The notes beneath the pieces are model-generated. The model worked only from the letters and a program-made list of their open reading frames with translations, was not told the DNA's origin and made no database searches. A program made the translations under genes and the position numbers. This document shows positions 11,389 through 22,157 of a DNA stretch of 64,000 bases, piece by piece (position 1 is the stretch's first letter; each line of letters begins with the position of its first letter). The stretch covers positions 57,323 through 121,322 of the forward strand of contig MU129075.1 in assembly GCA_014904985.1 (NCBI GenBank), given 5' to 3'. This stretch comes from Hydnum rufescens UP504. Lineage: Eukaryota > Basidiomycota > Agaricomycetes > Cantharellales > Hydnaceae.

Positions 11389-12540
11389 TTGTTCGAGTTT
11401 CCTTATTCCAGTGTTGCGGGCCAGAATGGCCTTGCTACTACGCCAGCACAAGCTCAGTCTCTCTGTGCCTCCGCGACTGCCTTGAAGGAAAGTCCTCGAG
11501 CCTCTCTATGCCCGTTTGTAAGCCTTTCGTCTCCCTTCGTGTTGATACATCCACTCACTGGATGTAAATTGAATTTGAAAGACCTGCTCGCAGCTTGTGA
11601 GCAAGTGTGGCCTTCACGAAACGGACCCAGCAGTACTCGCCTGTGTCAAGGCTGCTCCGCTCGTCGAAGCTCTAGGAGCGAAGGGTATCGCGGCCGGCAC
11701 GTTCAACGCCGCCCTTGGTCTTACAACCGATTTTTCTGCCGTTGATAAATCCGGTCCCAGCACAGATCTCCGGGACGATCTCCAGCACGATCTCCGTCGT
11801 GATGAATTGGCTCATGTTCCGTCACCCCCAAAGGCAGCCTCTCCCCCCATTCCTTCCCCCTCCCCTGTGCGACCTCCATCTGTTCCTCGTAAGGAGGGTT
11901 CTCACGTTCACAAACCGGCACCGTCGCCCCGCACGCTCCTGTCCTCCCTCATCACCATCATCCAGCCTCAGGGCCCCATTCACCGGTGTTGCGGGACGTG
12001 GATGTTGGCGCAAAGGGACCAACTCCTGATAAACATGAAGATTGATGGCGAAGGGCGGGACCGAAACCACAGAATAGTGTGAAAAGCGGTGTCCCTCCGG
12101 TCAAGGCCAGAACGCGAGGTCCCTTCCGCCCCCATCTTCGCCCCTCTATCTCAGTCGTCCCACCCGCCCACAGGCCAGGCCGTCCCAGCTCCGGGCCTGG
12201 TGTAGGTCCGTCCAGCCGCCCAGCCCACGATGTAGAAGCGCGTTCTAATCTGCCTCGCACCTCCCTTGCCGTCCTTCTCCCCCTTCCGTTCCAACTCCCC
12301 CTCTGGACTGCGTGCTGACAGGATCCATGCAGCAGCCACCAAGAGGAGCTTGACACCAGGGACAGCTTTGGGTCCCAAACCTGGCTCTAGGTTGTTCTGA
12401 GCCGCAATGAACTGGAAATTCGCCTCTGGATTCACGAAAATCCTTAAAAATTTCTGTGACTTCCTCAACCCACCCCAGATGTCGCCAGCCTTGCCTAAGA
12501 CGTGTTCACCCAGTCGTACCACCCTTCTTGAACCTCGTTT
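11389..12540 (+). pseudogene. Q1: Pro-rich protein gene, frameshifted copy
   Basis: Two segments read as protein. The first is GQNGLATTPAQAQSLCASAT (about 11,420-11,480). The second, about 11,600-11,935, contains VLACVKAAPLVEALGAKGIA, AALGLTTDFSAVDKSG and then a Pro-rich stretch with PRKEGSHVHKPAP. After about 11,930 the frame breaks compared with Q2 (39,600-40,505), where the downstream frame is open, so one base is missing here. No conserved domain is recognised. An extracellular or cell-wall role is possible from the Ala/Pro composition, but this is a guess. Confidence 0.45.
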
Positions 12541-12573
12541 TCTCTATCAATTGTTTGACAGCCCTGAGGACAT

Positions 12574-13340
12574 TTATAGAGTAGAAATCCTGGTGGCAGT
12601 CTTTCGTATGTGCCTGACTATTGAAGATAAATGAACCCTTGCTGTGGCTCCCAAGGCTCCGCATATCTGAAGATTTTCCAAGAGTAATGCATACAATAGT
12701 GTCCCACCGAGAACTGAGTTCACATCATAATCGCCAAAGTTGCCATAAATCTCTGGAGCGACATCTGCCATTCGCTTGTTAGCTATAGCAAACTCCCAGA
12801 ATTGCCAAGCCCTTCCTAGGGCAATTTGGACGTAAAGATCAACAACGAAACACGAGCCACAAGCAAGATATGAGAGATAAGGATCGCGGAACATCGGCAG
12901 TGGTAAGCACATCTGGATACGCAAGGAGGCTCAGACGAATACACTGACAACGAAGACCATGGAGGGCGTGGAGCTAACAGCATCAAGAGGTAGAGAATTC
13001 CACGTACATTGTTTGCAGGTCTCAAGGATCTTTCACTACCTTATACCATCGAGGCTTAACGTCCTTCTCGATATCCAAAACCTTCTGGAACTTTCAAATC
13101 CTTAGGCGATTCTTGGCATTTTCCAGACCGGCCTGATTGCGATTTGATCCAATAGTAAAACAGAAGGCTACCTGCTTGTCAATAGGGCGTTTGACAGTTT
13201 CCCACGTTGAAAATAACGTGGGCTTTCCGTAAAGGCGGCGCCCGATTTCTTTGAGGGTAGGATACGAAGGATGATACTCGCCGAAGGTTTTCCCTTGGGG
13301 ATCATGTTTTTCCTGCCACGCAAACATACCCATATTCAGA
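12574..13340 (-). pseudogene. Unrecognised - strand gene remnant(s)
   Basis: One open frame at 13,333-13,094 starts MGMFAWQEKHDPQGKTF and contains GEYHPSYPTLKEIGRRLYG. In the same frame, past a TGA at 13,094-13,096, it continues as KFQKVLDIEKDVKPRWYK. That TGA could be a mutated CGA arginine codon. A second segment near 12,790-12,650 reads MADVAPEIYGNFGDYDV and recurs at 41,060-40,980. No family was recognised for either. They may be exons of two separate genes. Confidence 0.35.
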
Positions 13341-13690
13341 GCATACCCGAAAACCCATAAGGGGATGGGTTGTATATCTGATGATATGCAGGGGATTTGG
13401 CTTCAGGTGGCCGTCTAATGGAGAGGGATGAACGGAAGCATCGGATTGACTACAGAAGAATGGCTCGCTGTCCCCCCGGACTGTTTGATTCAGACGATCC
13501 TTGAAAAAAGAGAGGTGAGATTAGACTCAAGAGCAGAAGCCTGAAGCTGCATTCTTGAAATATACATTCCAGCTGAGGCCAATGGACGAGAAGAATTCTC
13601 AGGTTTCCTACTAGAAGGGGTTGAGCGCATACAGGTGTCAGTGGCCTCGTACTCGCAGGCGGAAAGAATCCAGACTTGGATTCTGAGAAG
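13341..13690. other. Spacer with no recognised gene
   Basis: Only short open frames without recognisable motifs were seen. The left edge of the long 13.69/20.13-kb direct repeat falls at the end of this stretch. Confidence 0.4.
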
Positions 13691-14634
13691 AACCAGACAG
13701 CGAGGTTGACTGGTGACGGTAATGTCAACAGCAAGTCACTGGGCCTGAGTATGGCGTCACGGGGGAGCGTCTCGCCCGGCTCCCCCCGTTATCCAGGCCC
13801 GTGGCATCGCAGGTTTCTTGGCCTCTTCAAACTTTTCGGTGGCCTCGTACCCACCTAACTACCGTATCGTCTTCTCGTATCAAGGAAGATCTGGACCCTG
13901 TAGCTACAGGCCTCAGGCTACGGTCCAAATATCAACAGATCTCTCCTGGTGATTGGGCTTGAACACAGGACTTTAATTCTCCTCTATGAAATAAAAACCA
14001 TCTTCTGCATTGTAGTATTCATCCTGATCCTTCCGATATATCTTCCTCTCACCTTTTGTTCGGTGTTTTGGCTATCTATCTGTGAACTTGGCGATTGCAT
14101 CCATATCTCCGTACTGTACTCGGGAAATCGGTTCTTCCCCAGGAAAAGCAGACAACCTCAACGTGTCATTTCGCCGAAGCCAGCTGTGTTCAGCGATGTA
14201 ATTGTATAAAACCCATACTTTTGAAGACGTCCCTTCACTGGGCTTCTTTCCATCCCTCCCCCCCACTCCTGCGTTCCCGAGTGCACCTTCTAAAAATCCC
14301 ATCTCCCGTTCTGTGTCTCATTTTCGTGGACGTTCCCAGACATTCCTCTTCATCAGATCGTGAAGGAGCTCCCCTACTATGTCGGGTACATATATGCACC
14401 GCGAAATGTATGTTGATAGTAGGGGACAATCTCCGCGGTAACTATCATTCCATTGCACCGCCTCGCTGTTTCTGCTCACCACCTTCGCCTGCCTTGGGCA
14501 CCTTGGCACCTTGGGCATCGGTCGACACCATATGTATGTTCAGATCGAATATCTGCCTGGATTACCAACCGCGATCTCCCATCGATTAAGACGAATCTAA
14601 CATATTCATGTAACGTTATTAGCTGGGATCGGGA

Positions 14635-14945
14635 AGCACGACCTGCGATCTCCTGAGGCCTCATGAGGACGAACTTCTGCTCCAAAGGAAACAGGGCTCC
14701 CTCCTGGGTGTATCTCGATACCGCGGCATCCAAAAGGAAGTTGTCTTCAGCCATGTGTCCAATCTGATGTGCCCGGGGGACTCGCTCTTTTCTCCCATGA
14801 CTCTAGTGCGGGAATCAGATCTGGGTCATCTGCAACATCCCCGTATGACCGATGTTTTCGACATTGAGGTGCCCTCCAATTCAACCTTCGGCATCACTCA
14901 TAGTGTTCAACGCCAATCCCGCTTATTGGAAATGCGGGTATGACT
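14635..14945 (-). CDS. Unrecognised exon (MAEDNFLLDAAVSRY)
   Basis: The - strand reads as protein: a segment with SWEKRASPPGTSDW, then MAEDNFLLDAAVSRYTQEG, and ends with FVLMRPQEIAG before a possible intron donor. The same exon is present with indels at 21,100-21,400. No domain was recognised. The surrounding 13.9-14.6 kb shows weak open frames only. It is probably one exon of a multi-exon gene whose other exons I could not place. Confidence 0.35.
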
Positions 14946-15394
14946 TGTAGCCACAACATCCGGTGTGGCACACAAGGATTTGGCGAGGCGAACATACTCG
15001 ATTTCGAGGCTTGGAGGGTTCGGTCAGCTACGGAACAGATAGATGAAGTGTTGTCTTCCATCCCGCCCACGTCTCCCTATGAAGAATAACTGGGAGATAC
15101 GGGGTCTTGCGAGAACGAGAGGTTAGCTCCATTCTCCATTTCGGAATTATTGAGACGGTATTAATTCTTGGAGGGTTAGAACGTTGCACTGACTATTGAT
15201 GCAAGTTTTCATTCTATTCTAGGATGTCTCACGACCTCTTTCGGCGGCTCATTCGTGCGAATTTGATGGCTCGCCTTAGAACCCTCGCTATGAAGACATC
15301 ATCGTCACCTCCCGTTCATGAATGTCTTTATTTTATTTACAATTAGACTGAAAGCGAACACAACAGAACAAAAAGGTACCCCAACTAAGGCTCT

Positions 15395-15665
15395 ATTGTC
15401 CCATGTCTTCGCCCATAGCAGCAGTGATCTTTTGGCATAACACTTCCATATCCTTGTTGGCAGCATGGCCATCAAGGGTGTCCTGTCCCAGTCCTTGGAG
15501 TTCATCCTTATCGATATCGAGGGTGATATTAGCCCGTCTGTCGCGGGTGGCGGAGTATTCATAGACGTCAGGATCATTTTTCGGAGGCCGTTTGTTCTTC
15601 CGCTCAAGTCGTTTCTGATAGCCAGATGCATTTCAAGAGCTAGAAACCGTGGATTTTGGAGCAGA
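15395..15665 (-). pseudogene. UTP14: UTP14 5'-end fragment, copy 2
   Basis: This fragment repeats the first part of UTP14 exon 1: ASGYQKRLERKNKRPPKND, DPDVYEYSATRDRRANITLD and IDKDELQGLGQD. It stops near 15,400 after AMGEDMG, where unrelated sequence follows. The codon equivalent to the TGA at 4,057-4,059 is CGA (Arg) here (15,609-15,611). The codon matching the start ATG at 4,098 has become ACG, and a TGA replaces the Arg seen in copy 1 upstream of NASGYQK. It is a truncated, non-functional duplicate that travelled with the adjoining P block. Confidence 0.8.
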
Positions 15666-15718
15666 ATCGGCCCCTCTAATCCCCCTTTGCCCAGTTCTCA
15701 TCAGGAGACGGTTTTCGC

Positions 15719-17911
15719 TATGGCTGGCGTACGGGAACTGCCTGCACTGCCTCATTTGTTATTAGGTACTACTAGTGACGCGATCCCTCGTCTCATTGAT
15801 TTCACGCTCAGAACCCTCAAAATCCTTCAGGTATCACATATACCCTATTTCCTGATTATTTATGCATCCAGTGGTCGTCCTCCCTTAACATATTCTCCAT
15901 ATCGCGTGTGTGTTGTATCGCACACGCCAAGCACCGCTACTCCCCACCGCGTTATTGCTGAATTTCACGAATGGCCTCCCCCTGTTTTCGCCAACATCGA
16001 GTACGGAGTTGATGAGCTTTAAAACTCGTAACTTGGTGAAACGTGCAGTTTTGAAAATAGGCCTGCCCCTGCCACAGGTGATACTTTCTCCTCATCCCCT
16101 TCACTGTCGGACCCGGCTTTCCCCCTAGTAGTAGATACGGACACAGACTCCGACATAACTAGCGACCAAAGGGACTATAGACCCGAGGAATTCCCCAGCA
16201 TATTCGGCTTTATCATCACCCTATCCCCTATTATCACCCTCGCCTTATCCTCACTCGTCTTTGTCGCCCCATCCTCGTTCATCACAATCTCCGTCTCCCA
16301 GTCTTCGCCCTCTTTGTTTGCATCATGCATCTCGATATTCACATGCCCCTTCTTTGCGTTCTTCAATCCATTCTTCGTCCAGCAATCCTTCTCCATCTCG
16401 TCAGAATGGCTCGCATCCCAGAGGTACCCCTCATCTCCCTCACATACAGAATACTCTCGAGATTGTTTTGCCCCAGTCACTCACGCCTACCAGTTTTTCT
16501 GACCATACTGGATATGGTAGAGTCTCTTCTGCAAACCTACGAGATAGTAAATGCTCGGCGTGCTCTGCAGACCCATGGGTGGGGGCAGCCATCTCGCGTA
16601 CGTCATCACACGTCCGCCTCACAGATGACCATTCGCCTTCTGAATCGCAGCGTATGTTGCAGTATGCTTTTGGGAGATGCTATCCTGTCCTGACATGCAA
16701 TTCATGATGGCACCTTCGGCGTGGCGAAGAAGTCAGGTGCCGCCAGTGCTTCCCCCCAGATCGTCGTTTGATGAAGGGCCAGGAGGGTAAGCAGTGTGGA
16801 TGATGCAGGAATATATATGGCCTCGAGACAGCGAACGAACAATGGACAGTTACTAATAGCTTGTGCTGATCATTATACCTTACATCGGGACAACAATTAC
16901 CCCTTCTATTGTAGTTCCCTTTGCCGATATCCACTTTTCGTGACGGTTGCACACTCGAGTCCGGGCGCATCTACGACAAGTCCTTGAACGAGATTTTCTT
17001 GTTTTACTGTTTGTTTTTGTTTCTAGGTGGTTATGTTTCCTACATGTTCATCGCTGAATCGAAGAGTGCAGTGCAATGGATCCGGAACCCAGCCTTCTCA
17101 AACCGTCATTGTTCGTGTCTGGTCTTTTTGATCCCAAGGCAAGAGTACCCCCTGCTAGCTTCTACAGTGAAGTAGACGATATCCGGCCTCACTGATTTTA
17201 GGCAAAAAACAAAACATGGGCGATGCAGAACGCAGGTCCCTGCATTGTGATGCATGGGAGACTTGAAAAATAGCGCGACGCAGGAGGTTTTGAAGGGCTC
17301 TGCCTTTTTTTTCATCGTTGCGATCGATTGATTTGGGGTGGTGGAATATTTACCTAGCACGGCCTGATCCAAATCCCCTGAAGTCGTGTTGGGTTTTGCA
17401 GATACTGTGTCACCTTCCGATCCTGTGGTGTTTGGAAAACAGTGGTATTGTCCATTCAAGCGTGCTCTACCAGTAAACCCTGCGTTTCCTAAGTAGCTAC
17501 AAATTAGGCATGGCAATCTTAATCCACCACTCGAACAACCCTTAGACTAATCCTACATCCACTTCCAAACATGTTCCGAGTGTGTCCCCCCCAACTCATA
17601 TTGACAAATGAGGAAACTTCAATGGGTCTTACAATCCCATACGTAGCACGTGCTGTAAGCGGTATGATCATGCCCTGGCTCATTTCAAAGCCAAAGAGAA
17701 GAAGATTGTCGATGAGTGCGATCAGGGGCAAGTGAGTTATGGTATGGGCGCCTGGATAACAAAGGGGGAAGAAGTAACAGACAATTCAGACATACAGCGT
17801 TTGAAACCCCGACCGCCAGCCTTTGAATCGTACCTCTTTGACCGCTGGCTTAGACAACATCGATTCCCTTCGAACCCACCAGCCCCAAACAGCATCAGGA
17901 ACATTTCCTGA
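15719..17911 (+). pseudogene. P-block gene, copy 2: Ser/Pro-rich protein family
   Basis: The first ATG is at 15,719 (MAGVRELPALPHLLL), facing the UTP14 fragment across about 70 bp, which suggests the ancestral pair shared a divergent promoter. The Ser/Pro-rich core is open at 16,261-16,707: SPHPRSSQSPSPSLRP, SIHSSSSNPSPSRQNGS, NTLEIVLPQSLTPTSFSDHT, then ISRTSSHVRLTDDHSPSES. The last segment is VDECDQGQVSYGMGAWITKG to SYLFDRWLRQHRF and PAPNSIRNIS, ending near 17,911. The core and last segment keep the same frame in several paralogous copies, which supports coding. No known domain was found, and exon borders between the core and the last segment were not resolved. Confidence 0.45.
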
Positions 17912-18328
17912 TAGGCCTTGCCCAATATCTAGTCCCACTCTAAGCGTGTTGACAGTCGCCACTGAGGAAGGATCGTCGGGCTCCGGAAGCGGCACCCCCT
18001 TCCCCATTTTAAGCGCCTAACACTTCTTTGCCACCCGTAGGGAAGGGAGTGCACTTGGGGCCATCTCCACGTTTAATAGAACCGCCAGATAGGGTCGATC
18101 TCATCGTTGTCGCGGCCGAACGAGTCCTGTCGCAGATATTGAGGACATTCGGTGTGATTCGAGCTGAAGGTGTGTCTTTGATTTAACGTTAACGCAGATA
18201 CTGGGAGGATGGCAGCCCTGGCAGCAGGCCAACCTGCAGGCAGTCAGCAATAAGTCAAGGCAGTGAAATTTGGAAACACAAATGGAGAGGTTGTTAAGAG
18301 AATGAGCAAGATTTGGGTGGAGGATGGG

Positions 18329-20035
18329 TCAATCTGTGATTAGTGAGTGACGAATGCTCAAGGCCTCCTCATTTGCCTTGAGGGCCTCTTCATGGCGGCC
18401 AAGTTTCGAAAGATGATTAGAGTGGTTGTTAAGAGAATCAGCAAGATCTGGGAGGAATACTTGGGGTTGATCTGTGGCCAGCAAGCGATAAATGGCCAAG
18501 GCCTCCTCATTTGCCTTGAGGGCCTCTTCATCGCGGCCAAGTTTTGAAAGACGATTGGAGTGGTTGTTAAGAGAACCAGCGAGATCTGGGAGGAATGCTT
18601 TGGGGCGATCTGCAGCTAGTAAGCGATAAATGACCAAGGCCTCCTCATTTGCCTTGAGGGCCTCTTCATCGCGGCCAAGCCTCGAAAGACGAATGGAGTG
18701 GTTGTTAAGAGAATGTGGCAAGATCTGGGTGGAATACTTTGGGTTGATCTGTAGCTAGCAAGCGACGAATTGCCAAGGCTCCCTCATTGCCTTGAGGGCT
18801 TTCATCCGGCCAATTTCGGAAAGATCAATGGAGAGGATGTAGAGAACCGAGATCTGGGGGGAATCTTCAGTCGATCTGTGGATAGCAAGCGAATAAATTT
18901 CCAAGGCCTCCCATTTGCCTTGAGTGCCTCTTCATGGCGGCCAAATCTTGAAAGATAACGGAGAGGTTGTTAAGGAAGAACGAGTCTGGGCAGAATACTT
19001 CGGGTCGATCTGCGGCTAGAAGCGATAAATGGCCAAGGCCCCTCATTTGCCTTGAGGGCCTCTTCATCCGGCCCAGCCTCGAAAGACGAATGGAGTGGTT
19101 GTTAAGAGAATGAGCAAAGATCTGGGTGGAATACTTTGGGTTGATGTAGCTAGCCAAGCGACGAATTGCCAAAGGCCTCTCACTTTTGCCTTGAGGGCTT
19201 CTTCATCGCGGCCAAATTTCGAAAGATCAATGGAGAGGTTGTTAAGAGAACCAGCGAGATCTGGGCGGAATACTTCAGGCCGATCTGTGGATAGCAAGCG
19301 ACGAATTCCCAAGGCCTCCTCATTTGCCTTGAGCGCCTCTTCATGGCGGCCAAATCTTGAAAGATCAACGGAGAGGTTGTTAAGAGAAAGAGCGAGGTCT
19401 GGGCGGAATACTTCGGGTCGATTTGCGGCTAGCAAGCGATAAATGGCCAAGGCCTCCTCATTTGCCTTGAGGGCCTCTTCATCGCGGCCCAATCTTGAAA
19501 GACTATTGGAGTGGTTGTTAAGAGAATCAGCGAGATCTGGGTGGAATACTTTGGGTCGATCTGTGGCTAGCAGGCGACGAATTGCCAAGGCCTCCTCATT
19601 TGCCTTGAGGGCCTCTTCATCGCGGCCAAATTTCGAAAGAAGATTGGAGTGGTTGTTAAGAGAATGAGCAAGATCTGGGAGGAATACTTCGGGTCGATCT
19701 GCGACTAGCAAGCGACGAATTCCCAAGGCCTCCTCATTTACCATGAGGGCCTCTTCATTGCGGCCAAATTTCGAAAGACGAATGCAGTGGTTGTTAAGAG
19801 AACCAGCGAGACCTGGGAGGGATACTTCGGGTCGATCTGTGGCTAACAAGCGATAAATGCCCAAGGCCTCCTCATTTGCCTTGAGGGCCTCTTCATCGCG
19901 GCCAAATTTCGAAAGACGATTGGAGTGGTTGTGAAGAGAAACAGCGAGATCTGGGCGGAATACTTCGGGTCGATCTGCGGCTAGCAAACGATGAATTCCC
20001 AAGGCCTCCTCATTTGCCTTGAGGGCCTCTTCATC
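18329..20035 (-). pseudogene. TPR gene B: TPR array without 5' exons
   Basis: About 12 TPR units of 46 residues, open from 20,002 to 19,064 (312 residues) and again from 18,721 to 18,329, with an indel-rich patch at about 18,770-19,140. Diagnostic units include one reading EEALMVNEEALGIRRLL near 19,740. The stop at 18,329 follows ALSIRHSLITD as in A and G. The MLKL-like exons are absent because the array is cut at 20,035, where poly-A/poly-C sequence begins. The truncation coincides with a likely misassembly, so the real gene may be longer. Confidence 0.7.
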
Positions 20036-20130
20036 AAAAAAAAAAGGAAAAAAATTTTTTCCCCCCCCCCCCCCCCCAAGGAAAAACTTGGGATTTTTTC
20101 TGGAAGGGGAATTTGTATTATATATTATTG
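20036..20130. other. Low-complexity junction, probable assembly artefact
   Basis: An A run, a T run and 17 consecutive C (20,061-20,077) are followed by A/T/G homopolymer-rich sequence. The normal TPR unit stops mid-codon on the left, and the start of the second copy of the 6.3-kb repeat follows on the right. It resembles the low-quality end of a sequencing read and not genomic sequence. Confidence 0.75.
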
Positions 20131-21844
20131 GGGGAAAAACCAGACAAGGCGAGGTTGACTGCGTGACAGGAATGTCAACAGCAAGTCACTTGGGCCTGAT
20201 TTTTATGGCGTCATCGGGGGAGCGCTCGCCGGCTCACCCGTTATCCAGGGGCGTGGCATCCAGGTTTCTGGCCTCTTCAAACTTCGGTGGCCCGTACCCC
20301 ACCTAACTACCGTATCTCTTCTCGTATCAAGGAATGACTGGCACCCTTGCTAGCTACAGGCCTCAGGCCTACGGTCCAAAATCAACAAGATCTTCTCCTT
20401 GGTGATTGGGGCTTGACACAGCGAACTTTAATTCTCCTCTATGAAATAAAAAAACCATCTTCTGCATTGTTAGTATTCTCCTATTCCTTCCGATATATCT
20501 TCCTCCACTTTTGTTCGGTGTTTTGGCTATCTATCTGTGAAACTTGGCGGTTGCATCCATACTCCGTTACTGTACTCGGGAAATCGGTCTTCCCCAGGAA
20601 AAGCAGATCAACCTCAACGTGTCATTTCGCCGAAGCCAGCTGTGTTCAGGCGATGTAATTGTATAAAACCCAACTTTTGAAAGACGTCCCTCCACTGGGT
20701 TCTTTCCATCCCTCCCCCACTCCTGCGTTCCCGAGGTGCACCTTCCAAAAATCCCATCTCCCGTTCTGTGTCTCATTTCGTGGACTTCCCAAGACATTCC
20801 TCTTCATCAGACGTGAAGGAGCTCCCCTACTATGTCGGGTACATAATATGCACCGCGGAAATGTATGTTGATAGTAGGGGACATCTCCGCGGTAACTATC
20901 ATTCCATTGCACCGGCTCGCTGTTTCTGCTCACCACCTTCGCCTGCTTGGGCCCTTGGGCACCTTGGGCATCGGTCGCACACCATATGTATGTTCAGATC
21001 GATATCTCGCCTGGAATTACCAACCGCGGATCCCCATCGATTAAGACGAAATCTAACATATTCATGTAACGTTATTAGCTGGGATCGGGAGCACGACCTG
21101 CGATCTCCTGAGGCCTCATGAGGACGAACTTCTGCTCCAAAGGGAACGGGTCCCTCCTGGGTGTAATCTCGATACCTCGGGCATCCAAAAGGAAAGTTGT
21201 CTTCAGCCATGATGTCCAATCTGATGTGCCCGGGGGACTCGTCTTTTCTCCCATGGACTCTAGTGGCGGAATCAGAATCTGGGTCATCTGCAACATCCCG
21301 TATGACCGGTTTTCGACATTGAGGTGCCTCCAATTCACCTTCGGCATCACTCATAGTGTTCAAACGCATCCCGCTTATTGGGAATGCGGGTTGGACTTGT
21401 AGCACACATCCAGGTGTGGGCACACAAGGATTTGCGAGGCGAACATACTCGGATTTCGAGGCTTGGAGGGATTCGGTCAGCTACGGAACAGTAGATGAAA
21501 GTGTTGTCTTCCATCCCGCCACGTCTCCCTATGAGAATAAACTGGGAGATACGGGGTCTTGCGAAACGAGAGTTTAGCTCCATTCTCCATTTCGGAATTG
21601 ATTGAGAGGTATTTAATTCTTGGAGGGTTAGAACGTTGCACTGAATATTGATCGAAGTTTTCATTCTATTCTAAGGATGTCTCCGACTCTTCGCGGCTCA
21701 ATTCGTGCGGATTTGATGGCTCGCTTAAGAACCCTCGGCTATGAAGACATCATCGTCACCTCCGTCCATGAATGTCTTTTTATTTTATTTATCAATTAGA
21801 CTAAAGCGAACACAAACAGAAAAAGTTACCCCAACTAAGCTCTA

Positions 21845-22110
21845 ATGTCCATGTCTTCGACCATAGCAGCAGGTGATCTTTTGGCATAACCCACTTCCAT
21901 ACCTTGTGGCAGCATGGCCATCAAGGGTGTCTGTCAGTCCTTGGAGTCATCTTATCGGATATCGAGGATGATTTTAGCCAGTCTGTCGCGGGTGGGGAGT
22001 ATTCATAGACGTCAGATCATTTTTTCGAGGGCCGTTTGTTCTTCCGCTCAAGTCGTTTCTGATAAGGCCCAGATGCATTTCAGAGCTAGAAACCGTGGAT
22101 TTTGGGAGCA
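21845..22110 (-). pseudogene. UTP14: UTP14 5'-end fragment, copy 3 (noisy)
   Basis: Indel-ridden counterpart of the UTP14 fragment at 15,395-15,665. Remnants of the YEY and DKDEL region can be followed with frame changes. It adds no information beyond confirming collinearity of the two long copies. Confidence 0.7.
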
Positions 22111-22157
22111 GAATCGGCTCTAATCCCCTTGCCCAGTTCTACAGGAGACGGTTTTCG

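Larger units (their letters stand above)
13690..20035 (+). repeat. 6.3-kb direct repeat, left (clean) copy
   Basis: The sequence from about 13,690 (accagacagcgaggttgact) to 20,035 is repeated in the same orientation from about 20,131 to 26,445. This copy keeps longer reading frames and contains, in order, an unrecognised - strand exon (14,640-14,940), a UTP14 5' fragment (15,395-15,665), P copy 2 and TPR gene B. It ends abruptly inside a TPR unit at a homopolymer-rich junction. Confidence 0.85.

Noticed and set aside
12079..12318. Pro/Arg-rich open frames on both strands in the Q 3' regions
   Set aside because: These are compositional frames in GC-rich DNA. Only the frame continuing PRKEGSHVHKPAP to the C-terminus is consistent between Q1 and Q2.
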